DNA from: an uncultured Lachnospiraceae bacterium
GTDB lineage: Bacteria > Bacillota > Clostridia > Lachnospirales > Lachnospiraceae
DNA length: 44,836 nucleotides
Assembly: GCA_910577675.1 (NCBI GenBank)
Contig: CAJTOR010000027.1
Span: 1 to 44,836 of the forward strand
Direction: 5' to 3'
Under the pieces are notes generated by a model, which was not told the origin of the DNA, made no database searches, and was given only the letters and a program-made list of their open reading frames with translations. Made by a program: the position numbers and the translations under genes. Each line of letters begins with the position of its first letter. Within the stretch, counting starts at the first letter, position 1. Positions 26,010 to 34,664 of this stretch are shown in pieces.

Positions 26010-27923
26010 ATGACTGAAAAGAATACAAATAACTTAGCCAACCACGATTTTCTTTTCGGGGATAAAAAAAATTTTATCCCCGCATTTACCAACTTGCTGT
26101 CACTCGTTGCCGCTGTCACAAGCGCGCTAAACCTTAGCAGACAGTATCCCCTGATGCGGGAGTTTTTTCTCCTGTTCCTCTTATCGGAATCTGCTTTTCT
26201 CTGCCGTCTTCTTATAATGCAGGCAAAGTCCACAAACCCCAAATCCACGGAATACATACGCCGCTGCCTGGCAGGCTGGCTGATCTTAAAAGGACAACAA
26301 AAACTATTGCTCTCAAGGGCAGTTTTCCTTCTCGTACTAATTTTTCTGCTCACATCAAAACCGGATTATTTTAACGCAAATATCATAATGTTCACAGGTA
26401 TTTTGGTATTTCTTATGCTGTGGTTGATGCGCGTGGCAGATATATTCAAGCAGAGCAAAACAAGAGTACAGGAATCCGCCAAAAACACGCCAGTAAAGCA
26501 CCATAAAACCCGGACGAAAATCATCATCACCCTTGCTGCCATCCTGCTCTATATCGTTTTAGGCGTGCTGATTTCCGGTTTCAGGCAGCCTGTAGTAAGC
26601 GATGGATACAAAAAAGACTTCAATACAGAGAACTTTTATGGCAGTGCGGATAACAGTGGAACCGACCGCGCCGTAATCCTTGAGGATAACAGTGAAGCGC
26701 TGGTTGAGCGCGTGCGCATGATAAGAGGCGCTAAGGAGCGCATCATCCTTTCCACCTTCGATTTCCGCGCCGATATCAGCGGAAAAATAATGCTCGCGGC
26801 GCTTCTTGACGCGGCGGACCGCGGTGTTTGTGTCAAAGTCGTTGTGGATGGGGTCAGCGGACTTATGCGCATGGAACAAAACCCGTACTTTTTTGCACTT
26901 TCCTCACATGAAAATGCGGAAATCCGCATTTACAACCGCATCAACCCGCTTCTTCCCTGGCGGCTGATGGGGCGGCTCCACGATAAATACCTGATTGCGG
27001 ATGAAACAGCCTACATTATTGGCGGGCGCAATTCCTTTTCGTATTTCCTTGGCGAATGGCCGGGACACAAAAATTACGACCGCGATGTTCTCGTCTACAA
27101 CGCGGGGGTAAGTGAATCAAGCTCTCTCTACCAGGTGGAAGCTTATTTTAATGAAATCTGGAACCTCAAATACACGACTGCTTTCCACAACCGCACAAGC
27201 ACCGGCAATCGTACCTGTGTCAGGCGGGCAGCGGACGAACTTAGGGAATTGTACGCCCAGTACCTTGACGATTATCCTTTAGCAAAAACAGTTCCGGATT
27301 ACGAGGCAATGACTTTCTCTACCGCAAAAATCACGCTCCTCTCAAATCCAACCACAGTTTACTCAAAAGAACCAACCGTATTTTACGCCCTGACCGAACT
27401 GATGAAACAGGCAAAACAAAGTGTGACCATCCACACGCCATATATTATTGCAAACGACCTGATGTACAATGCTTTTGCAGAGATAGCTGCCTCCGTGCCC
27501 GATGCTAAGATGATGACAAATTCTGTTGCAAACAACGGCAATCCTTTTGGCGCGGGCGATTACCGGGCAAATTTTGACAGAATCCACGCCACAGGAATTA
27601 AACTGTTAGAATACGAAGGTGGGGTTTCCTACCACGGAAAAAGTATTGTGGTCGATGATGATCTCTCAATCGTCGGTTCTTTCAATATGGATATGCGAAG
27701 CGTCTACCTCGACACTGAACTGATGCTTGTGATCGACAGCAAAGAGGTGAATGCACAGCTTCGCGGACTGCTTGCCCGCTATGAAGATGAATGTGCCATT
27801 GTGCAGCCCGACAAAAGCCGTGTATTCCCACCGGGCGTAATACCGCAGGAAATTTCACCAAAGAAGGAATTTAACATAAAGTTTTTGTATAATCTGTTGA
27901 GATGGGCAAGAAAACTGCTTTAA
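26010..27923 (+). CDS. phospholipase D/cardiolipin synthase-like membrane protein
   Basis: 637 residues. Three to four hydrophobic segments in the first ~190 residues anchor it. The rest carries two PLD (HxKxxxxD) catalytic motifs: LHDKYLIADE (about 322) and YHGKSIVVDD (about 541), each followed by the GG/GSxN element (GGRNSF, GSFNMD). Two HKD motifs in one chain are the hallmark of cardiolipin synthases and related phosphatidyltransferases; the order and spacing resemble the ClsC-type branch more than classical ClsA. It probably makes or remodels cardiolipin in the membrane. Excellent ribosome binding site (GGGAGGAATCAA-ATG). Preceded by its own promoter within a large inverted repeat, see findings. 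Confidence 0.85.
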   Translation: MTEKNTNNLANHDFLFGDKKNFIPAFTNLLSLVAAVTSALNLSRQYPLMREFFLLFLLSESAFLCRLLIMQAKSTNPKSTEYIRRCLAGWLILKGQQKLLLSRAVFLLVLIFLLTSKPDYFNANIIMFTGILVFLMLWLMRVADIFKQSKTRVQESAKNTPVKHHKTRTKIIITLAAILLYIVLGVLISGFRQPVVSDGYKKDFNTENFYGSADNSGTDRAVILEDNSEALVERVRMIRGAKERIILSTFDFRADISGKIMLAALLDAADRGVCVKVVVDGVSGLMRMEQNPYFFALSSHENAEIRIYNRINPLLPWRLMGRLHDKYLIADETAYIIGGRNSFSYFLGEWPGHKNYDRDVLVYNAGVSESSSLYQVEAYFNEIWNLKYTTAFHNRTSTGNRTCVRRAADELRELYAQYLDDYPLAKTVPDYEAMTFSTAKITLLSNPTTVYSKEPTVFYALTELMKQAKQSVTIHTPYIIANDLMYNAFAEIAASVPDAKMMTNSVANNGNPFGAGDYRANFDRIHATGIKLLEYEGGVSYHGKSIVVDDDLSIVGSFNMDMRSVYLDTELMLVIDSKEVNAQLRGLLARYEDECAIVQPDKSRVFPPGVIPQEISPKKEFNIKFLYNLLRWARKLL

Positions 27924-27939
27924 AAAGAAAAAAACATAA

Positions 27940-27984
27940 GCTGTTGCAAAACCTGGCATTTTGCATATGCCATTTTGCAACAGC
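27940..27984. terminator. convergent bidirectional terminator
   Basis: 12-bp stem GCTGTTGCAAAA (27940-27951) with TTTTGCAACAGC (27973-27984), with an inner TGGCA/TGCCA pairing. It lies between the converging phospholipase D-like and ABC exporter genes; on the minus strand it is followed by a U-rich tract (27924-27936). Confidence 0.75.
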
Positions 27985-28030
27985 CCCTGTTACAGATAAA
28001 AATCCATCTAAGAAACAATAAGTTTTTTAC

Positions 28031-30112
28031 TTACCGGTAATATTGCGCCTGCGCCTCAAACATCTTCGCATAGTGCCCGTCTGAAATCCCGACAAGCTCC
28101 GCATGTGTCCCGTGCTCTTTAATCTCCCCGTCCACGAATACATAGATCACATCGCAAAACTGGCATGAGGATAGGCGGTGCGAAATATAAATCGCGGTCT
28201 TGCCGCCAACCAATGTGTTAAACTGACGGTAAATCTCGTACTCTGCAATCGGGTCAAGTGCCGCAGTCGGCTCATCGAGGATTACCACCGGGGAATCCTT
28301 GTAGAGCGCCCTCGCGATCGCAAGTTTCTGCTGCTGCCCGCCCGACAGCTCACAGCCCTCATTGTCAAAGCTCTTCATAATATAAGTATCCGCGCCGTAT
28401 TTAAGACCTTCAACCGTCTCCGTAAGTCCCGTCTGTTCGATCACCCGCTCAAACCGTTCATCTTTTGGCAGTCCGCCAGGGAAATCTTCCTGCGCTTTTC
28501 CCTGCTTTTTAACCGTATCCATTCCCGTGGCAGAAGAAATCTTCTCCCTCCCCTCAGGACGATCCTCCTTCACCGCGTCCTCCTCTACGTGGGCACTAAC
28601 TTCCCTGCCCCATGAATTCGCCTTCCTGCCTTTGTAATCTTTCTCAATTTTCTCCTCGTTCTTCCTCGTATCCTCCGCTTTTGCAAAACTTTCCGTAAGC
28701 GTCACATTCTCGCGCGCCGTAAACGAGAAAAGCTGGAAATCCTGGAAAACGACCGATAAAAGCCTGACATATTCCTCATACACAATATCGCGGATATCAA
28801 CGCCGTCAAGCAAAATCTCACCCTCGGTCGGTTCGTAAAGACGGCAGAGCAGTTTGATAAATGTGGTCTTGCCCGCACCGTTTAAGCCGACAATGGAAAT
28901 ATGTTCTCCCGGATGCAGCACGACATTGATATGTTTTAATACTGAAATCTGGCTGCCCGGATAGGTGAAACTTACATTCCTGAATTCAATCGTATGCTCC
29001 TTTTTCTTCTGCGGCAAAAGGTTTCCGTGGCGCACCGCATCCGGGTATTCCATAAATATGATAAACTCATTTGCGTAGCAGAGCCTTTTGTAAATATCCT
29101 GCATCTGCCAGACAATTCCCCGGATACTGTCATACAGAGTATTGCCCGCGTTAAAATACATTGTGAAATCACCGAGCGAAATCAGCCCTTTTACCGCCTT
29201 TGCGCCAACCATCAGGATTGTGATTCCCCAGCGCACACTCTGTAAGAGCACCCGGCTCTCATCGTAAGGCAGGCATACCAACGCCTGCCTGCGCCATTCC
29301 ATTGTCATCTGGTCGTTATAATATTTACCTTTCTTATCCATCATTGGTTCCGCGCCATACAGACGGATATCCTTTCCAAAGCGGATATCCTGCAATTCCC
29401 AGAATACATAAGAAAAAATCTGGTTTACCTTCGCCATATTTTTAAACGCTTGCAGATTAACTTTATTTGTCTTCCTGGTCAATAACATATCAAGCAAAAC
29501 AGAAACCGCATATACAGCAATCAGCCACGGCATACCAACCACAAGGATGGCAGCCACGCCGAGTGCAGTGATAAACATTGTCACAATACTGCTAAAACAA
29601 TTCAATATCCCCGAAATCCCGCCGGAATACCAGTCCATCCCGGTCTTCGCCTTCTCAAGCTGTTCGAGCACCTTCTTATCTTCCGTGTGCTGGAAATCCA
29701 TATCAACGCATTTTTCCGAGATCTGCAAAGATATGTAGCGCTCGAATTTATCCGAGTATTTCTCCTTGGTCAAATCAAATAAATTTTTCAGACAGTTGCA
29801 CAGTGTGTTAATCCCAACCGTAAGCACCGTATACAAAACAATTTTTTCAACCCTCTGCTGCCCGATAAGCTCATCTATAATGTACGCCGGGAAAATAATA
29901 TTGACAAACGGCGCAAAAGCGTAAACAAGCAGATCAAGAACATAGAAAATAAAGTACGATGGGCTGCACCGCCACGCATATCCGGCAAATTGGCGGATCA
30001 GGGTTAAAACATGGATTTTCTGTTTCTCCTCTCCCTTTCTTGAAGTCCCATCCGCTTTTGTTTCCGCCTTATCCCTTGTTATCTCCTCCGTTTTTTTCTC
30101 CTTCTTACTCAC
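28031..30112 (-). CDS. ABC exporter half-transporter B (permease-ATPase fusion) with an unusual ATPase insertion
   Basis: Start chosen at the GTG 30112 (VSKKEKKTEE), which overlaps the upstream stop; the longer in-frame start would overlap that gene by 92 bases. 693 residues: a charged N-terminus, six membrane segments (about 60-330), then the nucleotide-binding domain with Walker A GLNGAGKTT, Q-loop VFQDFQLFSF, signature LSGGQQQ, Walker B PVVILDEPTAALD and H-loop YISHRLSS. Between the Q-loop and the signature is an extra, highly charged stretch of about 85 residues (from TESFAKAED to LPKDERFE) that normal exporters lack. It forms a pair with the gene upstream (30105-31976), probably a heterodimer. 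Substrate unknown. Confidence 0.88.
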   Translation of the reverse strand: MSKKEKKTEEITRDKAETKADGTSRKGEEKQKIHVLTLIRQFAGYAWRCSPSYFIFYVLDLLVYAFAPFVNIIFPAYIIDELIGQQRVEKIVLYTVLTVGINTLCNCLKNLFDLTKEKYSDKFERYISLQISEKCVDMDFQHTEDKKVLEQLEKAKTGMDWYSGGISGILNCFSSIVTMFITALGVAAILVVGMPWLIAVYAVSVLLDMLLTRKTNKVNLQAFKNMAKVNQIFSYVFWELQDIRFGKDIRLYGAEPMMDKKGKYYNDQMTMEWRRQALVCLPYDESRVLLQSVRWGITILMVGAKAVKGLISLGDFTMYFNAGNTLYDSIRGIVWQMQDIYKRLCYANEFIIFMEYPDAVRHGNLLPQKKKEHTIEFRNVSFTYPGSQISVLKHINVVLHPGEHISIVGLNGAGKTTFIKLLCRLYEPTEGEILLDGVDIRDIVYEEYVRLLSVVFQDFQLFSFTARENVTLTESFAKAEDTRKNEEKIEKDYKGRKANSWGREVSAHVEEDAVKEDRPEGREKISSATGMDTVKKQGKAQEDFPGGLPKDERFERVIEQTGLTETVEGLKYGADTYIMKSFDNEGCELSGGQQQKLAIARALYKDSPVVILDEPTAALDPIAEYEIYRQFNTLVGGKTAIYISHRLSSCQFCDVIYVFVDGEIKEHGTHAELVGISDGHYAKMFEAQAQYYR

Positions 30113-31976
30113 ACTCCGCACCCCCTTCTTTGTAATACTGCGCCTGCACTTCGAACATCTCCCGGTAAGCCCCCCCCGCCGCAAGCAGCGATTCATGTGT
30201 ACCGTACTCTTTTAGTTCCCCGTCCGCAAACATCGCTACATGGTCACAAAAGCGCGTCGAGGACAGGCGGTGCGAAATGTAAACCGCAGATTTTTGGCCG
30301 ATCATGCTATCAAAACTCTGGTACATATGATACTCCGCCAGTGCATCAAGTGCGGAAGTCGGTTCGTCGAGCACAACAACCGGCGCGTTTTTATATAATG
30401 CCCTGGCAAGTGCAAGCTTCTGGCTCTCGCCGCCGGAAAGTTCCACACCGTCCTCGCTGATGATCTTTAACAGATCGGTTTTCACACCCTTTGGCAGGCT
30501 GTCGATCTTTTCCCCAAGCCCTGCCGCGCGCAGGTATTCTTCCGCCAGCGCCGAATCCGTTTCCCCCGCCACCTTCATGGATACATTTTCATCCATCGGG
30601 AACGCAAACATCTCCACATTCTGGAAAACCGGCGAAAAAAGCTCATAGTACTCGCGCTTGTCATAGCAGCGGATATCCACACCGTTTAGCAGGATGCGCC
30701 CTTCTGTCGGCGTATACAGCCCACACAAAAGCTTGATAAAGGTAGATTTCCCCGCGCCGTTCAGACCGACCACCGCAAGACGTTCGCCCGCAGCAAGGGT
30801 CAGGTTCAGATTCTTTAAGGCATAGCGCTCCGACTCCGGGTAGCGGAAGGAAACATTCTCGAATTTAAACTCATAGCTCTTCTGCCCAAGCAGTGGCGGG
30901 TGGGCAGTATCCTGCAGCAAAACTTTCCTTTCCGGATACTCTAAAAATGACCTAAAATCATTGATCTCTCGCGACTGCGCCTTCATATCGGACAGATTGT
31001 TAAACACCTGTTGCAGCACATAAAAAAATGACCGCACTGCACCGAGATAGAGCGTAAAATCCGCGATGGACATACCCGTTTTTAACACGCGGTAAACCAG
31101 ATACGCATAGACCACACCCTCCTCCGCCAGAAAAAGCATCTGGCTGCGCTGTGTGCACCAAATCCAACGGTTTTTCGACTCGACAAACCTAATATGGCAG
31201 AAATTATGCAAGCTCGCATACTTCCCTAACAGCCAGCCCTTCATCGAAAACAGGCGGATATCCTTGCCGTATACAAAATTAGACATGGTCTGCTGCATAT
31301 ACCAGGACTTGCGCCAATACGGTGCAAGTTCATCCCATGTTTTCTTATCCTTCTTTTTGGTGTAATCCATATTGAAATAACCAAGCACACCGAGCACAAG
31401 CAGCACCACAACCATCCACGGGGAAAGTCGCACCACGATCACAATGGCGGTCAGACCGCTGACTAACACCTGAAGCGCCTGCTGTGACGAGTGCATCATT
31501 CCCTCGACCCCGTTCATATTGCCGCCGGTCGCCCTCATCGCCTTCTGGCACACCTCCATAACCTTCGCCGACTCAAGGTGCTCATAATCCATATAGAGTA
31601 CCTTGCGGATGCGCAGCATCATAAACTGCACGCGCGCATCAATATACCTCCACCAAATATGGGCGTTCGAGAAACTTCCAACCGCATCTGTGACAAGCAT
31701 CCCCACAAAAAACAGAAGTACGGTTTTTAAGAGGTCATCAAACTCTGCCCGCCTCGTCACCTGGTCAATCACCGCACTTAGGGCGAATGTCGGCAAGTAA
31801 GTGGCTGCCGCCCTTGACAGTACTGAAAAAACCAGAAAAAATGCGAGTAACTTCTGGAACCGCAGCGTGCCCTTTAAGACGTACACCATGTTTGAGAGCA
31901 GCGAAAACTCTTTTTGGTTCGGATCTTTCTCCTTCTCCGCCTCCGTTCCGTTCTTCTTTTTTTCTTTTTCCTTCAT
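30105..31976 (-). CDS. ABC exporter half-transporter A (permease-ATPase fusion)
   Basis: Start at ATG 31976 (MKEKEKKKNG) with GGGGG 5-6 bases upstream; 623 residues. The frame continues upstream to 32051 but runs into the promoter. Lys/Glu-rich N-terminus, six membrane segments (about 45-330), then the ATPase: Walker A GLNGAGKST, Q-loop VFQNVEMFAF, signature LSGGESQ, Walker B PVVVLDEPTSALD, H-loop YISHRLSS. The ATPase has normal spacing, in contrast to its partner. Its stop overlaps the partner's GTG start, so both are made together. A peptide, lipid or drug may be exported; the adjacent XRE regulator suggests an inducible function. Confidence 0.9.
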   Translation of the reverse strand: MKEKEKKKNGTEAEKEKDPNQKEFSLLSNMVYVLKGTLRFQKLLAFFLVFSVLSRAAATYLPTFALSAVIDQVTRRAEFDDLLKTVLLFFVGMLVTDAVGSFSNAHIWWRYIDARVQFMMLRIRKVLYMDYEHLESAKVMEVCQKAMRATGGNMNGVEGMMHSSQQALQVLVSGLTAIVIVVRLSPWMVVVLLVLGVLGYFNMDYTKKKDKKTWDELAPYWRKSWYMQQTMSNFVYGKDIRLFSMKGWLLGKYASLHNFCHIRFVESKNRWIWCTQRSQMLFLAEEGVVYAYLVYRVLKTGMSIADFTLYLGAVRSFFYVLQQVFNNLSDMKAQSREINDFRSFLEYPERKVLLQDTAHPPLLGQKSYEFKFENVSFRYPESERYALKNLNLTLAAGERLAVVGLNGAGKSTFIKLLCGLYTPTEGRILLNGVDIRCYDKREYYELFSPVFQNVEMFAFPMDENVSMKVAGETDSALAEEYLRAAGLGEKIDSLPKGVKTDLLKIISEDGVELSGGESQKLALARALYKNAPVVVLDEPTSALDALAEYHMYQSFDSMIGQKSAVYISHRLSSTRFCDHVAMFADGELKEYGTHESLLAAGGAYREMFEVQAQYYKEGGAECE

Positions 31977-32022
31977 CACAATCCCCCAATCTGAAAATGA
32001 TAAAAACAATATATCCGCAATT

Positions 32023-32051
32023 ATTATATTACATAGAATTCTATATTGCAA
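32023..32051 (-). promoter_or_regulatory. promoter of the ABC exporter pair with palindromic spacer
   Basis: Minus strand TTGCAA (32046-32051), 17-base spacer, TATAAT (32023-32028). The spacer and its edges include the palindrome ATAGAATTCTAT flanked by AATAT/ATAT, a good place for a repressor such as the XRE protein encoded just upstream. Confidence 0.6.
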
Positions 32052-32234
32052 TATACTTTTATATACTTTCTATTATTTTTTTCAAAAATATATTAAAAGA
32101 AATTCAAAATCCGCTCCACTACTTACTCATATCGCTAAGTTGCTATCGCTGCTTGTCAGATGGAGTTTTTAATACAGCCAACATAATTGACAAGTAAAAT
32201 TAATGTATTTTTATACAAATGCACTATAGTTCTA

Positions 32235-33158
32235 TTATTTTCTGTCAATCTCACCTTCAACTGGCTTTTTGTAAGTACTGTGACTGAAATATGGCGTACT
32301 CCGGTTGTGTATACAGACAGAATAATTGTGCGGAGGGTTTACCAGTATACGGGCGAATGTCAAAAACGAAATCAGATTGCAATCCAGTTTATACTGATAG
32401 ATTGTCTCGTTTTTACTTTCCCTCTTTAACTCTGCCTGCACCACCAGGTGAAAGTCCAACAATCCATCCACAATTTCCCTTGCATTCCCATGTTCTATCC
32501 CAAGTTCTTCCTTTAATGTATTGTAATCAAAAAATATACGTCCGTTCTGCTCCGCCAAAAAGATTAAAACCCGCAGGACATTTGGTCGTCCCAGAAATTG
32601 GAACAGTTTTTCAGTATCTTTACAGTATGCCAATGCATCCGGATTATCATAACCTTCCTCCGGCTGTGGAATAATCAAAAAATATCGCAATGACTCGTTA
32701 AGTTTTGCCTGGAGAAATCCTCCTTCATCCACAATCTGCATAAATGCATCTTTCCATATATTTCCCTCGATCGTCATCCTGGAAAACTCGCGGATGTTGC
32801 TGCACCGCATATAGGTGCAGGCAAGGAGATGGCAGAGCCGCCATACGCACTGCATCCTGCGCTTTTCCCCTTCCGCCCCATATATGATATTGCCATCCTC
32901 GTCCCGCTCTGCACTATCAAGTTCCCTGACAATAAGATCCTCCAAATCAAACTTTTCTTCTTTCAGCCCAAACAATGTGTCGATCCTGACCCCCAGATAA
33001 TCCGCTATTGCCGGGAGAAGGCTGGCATCCGGGAAACTTCCCTGCTCCCACTTTGACACTGCCTGCGCCGAAACACCGACTGCGTCCGCAAGTTGTTCCT
33101 GCGTGACTCCCTTCTCCTTGCGGATACGCTTTAAACTTTCGCTGAATTCATTTGCCAT
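32235..33158 (-). CDS. XRE-family regulator with long C-terminal domain
   Basis: Start at ATG 33158 (MANEFSESLKR) behind AAAGGGGATT; 307 residues. The first ~65 residues form a Cro/CI helix-turn-helix (LADAVGVSAQAVSKWEQGSFPD). The rest (about 75-307) is soluble, with no membrane segment; around 190-260 it looks like a winged-helix-like region (NVLRVLIFLAEQNGRIFFDYNTLKEELGIEHGNAREIVDGLLDFHLV). It lies directly upstream of, and on the same strand as, the ABC exporter pair and probably controls it. I see no ligand-binding signature. The 33159-33257 part of the open frame is non-coding and contains a short hairpin (see findings). Confidence 0.8.
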   Translation of the reverse strand: MANEFSESLKRIRKEKGVTQEQLADAVGVSAQAVSKWEQGSFPDASLLPAIADYLGVRIDTLFGLKEEKFDLEDLIVRELDSAERDEDGNIIYGAEGEKRRMQCVWRLCHLLACTYMRCSNIREFSRMTIEGNIWKDAFMQIVDEGGFLQAKLNESLRYFLIIPQPEEGYDNPDALAYCKDTEKLFQFLGRPNVLRVLIFLAEQNGRIFFDYNTLKEELGIEHGNAREIVDGLLDFHLVVQAELKRESKNETIYQYKLDCNLISFLTFARILVNPPHNYSVCIHNRSTPYFSHSTYKKPVEGEIDRK

Positions 33159-33395
33159 AATACAATCCCCTTTCTTTCCTGTTTCTGCTATCCTTCCCCT
33201 GCCCACAAGGGCATACCAAAAGTTACTTTCCCACTTTGCACATCGGGATATTATCATTTGATGTGGTCAGAATAACACAATATATAGTTGAGTGCAAGGT
33301 ATAGGAATTCGATAAATTCAACTTACAGTTGTTACTATTTCATTTTTTTCAACCGTATAAAGCTCAGTTTAAAAATGGAATTCTTACAGTCCCTT

Positions 33396-33505
33396 GTAGA
33401 CAGCGCTGGTACGCCATCCGACGAAGCAGCGAACTGGCTGAAAATCTGATGCTCCCTGGCAGAAGCGGCGAAGAGATTATCGCGGAATTAAAAAAGATCT
33501 TTTAA
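33396..33505 (+). pseudogene. remnant of a small gene, antitoxin-like C-terminus
   Basis: The frame ending at the TAA 33503-33505 reads ...SELAENLMLPGRSGEEIIAELKKIF. The 'Q/PGxSGEE(I/L)...L' ending resembles the tail of AbrB- or RHH-type antitoxins (compare AELISQGYSGTELL in the antitoxin at 43644). No start or ribosome binding site in this frame; the ATG at 33375 is in another frame and stops after 24 residues. Confidence 0.3.
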
Positions 33506-33520
33506 CTATTAATGGGTATG

Positions 33521-33556
33521 AAAAAGCAATGTCCACATTTTATACATTGCTTTTTT
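33521..33556 (+). terminator. intrinsic terminator after the remnant
   Basis: AAAAAGCAATGT (33521-33532) pairs with ACATTGCTTTTT (33544-33555), ending in a U6 run. Confidence 0.7.
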
Positions 33557-33800
33557 ATGTTTCCACCAATCCGGCTCATCTTTTATATTTCCGAGTCAGA
33601 TTACATAATTATTTTCTTTTAAATCTTTCAAAAATACACTTTGAACAAGCAATAATTTAATCTGCTGTTCTTCATGATATTTCATTAGGCAATGCTTTAA
33701 TTATATGGTATTATCCCCGGATCATTAATATATTTTATTTTTATACTCTTCTGGTTTATATATCTATATTTAGCATAATAATTTTGTTTTCAATCTATTC

Positions 33801-34664
33801 TTAATAGGGATGCCTCCCAATCCTTCCCACCAACACCTTCTCACCTCCTGCGATAGCCGCGTCGCACCAATAAAAATATATTCTTAAATTCGAACCTGGA
33901 TGAATAAGCTTGAAATGGGGAGAACATTCAATATCCTTTGTTGCAGCCACTGTTTTTCCCTCGATCTGCTCACTATATGTAAAAGAAAATATCAAATCTT
34001 TTGAATGTTTTGGATCTGGTGAACACTCCCTCTGTAACCGCGCTGATAAAATACGCATTGCCTCTCCAAGCGAATCAGAATATTGCTGGTATAACTTTAC
34101 CGCCTCATCATTCAATATTCCCAGTGCCTTCGTAATCTCCTGTACTCTATCCGGAAAACTATCAATATGTTTCATTTCGGATAGAATCCCTTTTGCAAAA
34201 CAACTGTTTATAAAACACGACTGCATAAACGCTTCATACTCTATTACATTTTTTATAGAACTAAGAACTTCCCTCCGCTCCCGAATGTATTCCTTCACCT
34301 CAGATACACCTGTTTGGAATTGTCCTAATGTAATATCAATATTTCTTATGCCCGTATTTTCAACCGCGCCTTCTTTTCTGTCGGATAATATCATCCCCTT
34401 CTTACTCATAACTTCCTGAAGCCTTCTTCTGTCTTCCTCATTACCAGCCCCACCACCATAAAGCCAATCTGCGAATGTTACACCTTCCTGTACATAAATT
34501 CCCCACAATGCCTCCTGATATTCCACAGCCTCTTTTACCGATTCATTTTGGCAGTATGTGACAATTTCCATCAGTTCACCAATCTCATCCCTGCGTAAAC
34601 TTAGATTTTCTTTTTTATTGGTATATGCAAAACTTTCTTCTTTTAAAGAATTAATGACCTGCAT
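33801..34664 (-). CDS. uncharacterised third protein of a DUF262/DUF3696 defence-like operon
   Basis: 287 residues, ATG at 34664 with AAGGAG 6 bases upstream, overlapping the ATPase gene by 14 bases. The first ~200 residues are helical and acidic (YQEALWGIYVQEGVTFADWLYGGG, EVKEYIRERREVLSSIKNVIEYEAF), without membrane segments. The last ~75 residues look like a small alpha/beta domain ending HPGSNLRIYFYW...VLVGRIGRHPY; a 'RIYF.W ... GxIGxH' tail is seen in small toxin- or nuclease-like domains as I recall. I do not recognise the family and infer an effector role from position and from the ATPase plus DUF262 partners. Confidence 0.6.
   Translation of the reverse strand: MQVINSLKEESFAYTNKKENLSLRRDEIGELMEIVTYCQNESVKEAVEYQEALWGIYVQEGVTFADWLYGGGAGNEEDRRRLQEVMSKKGMILSDRKEGAVENTGIRNIDITLGQFQTGVSEVKEYIRERREVLSSIKNVIEYEAFMQSCFINSCFAKGILSEMKHIDSFPDRVQEITKALGILNDEAVKLYQQYSDSLGEAMRILSARLQRECSPDPKHSKDLIFSFTYSEQIEGKTVAATKDIECSPHFKLIHPGSNLRIYFYWCDAAIAGGEKVLVGRIGRHPY

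Larger units (their letters stand above)
33259..33800. other. AT-rich gap with one gene remnant and one terminator
   Basis: 542 bases between the XRE regulator and the third gene of the putative defence operon. Apart from the remnant and terminator listed separately I see no gene. The XRE promoter should lie at its left end. Confidence 0.4.
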
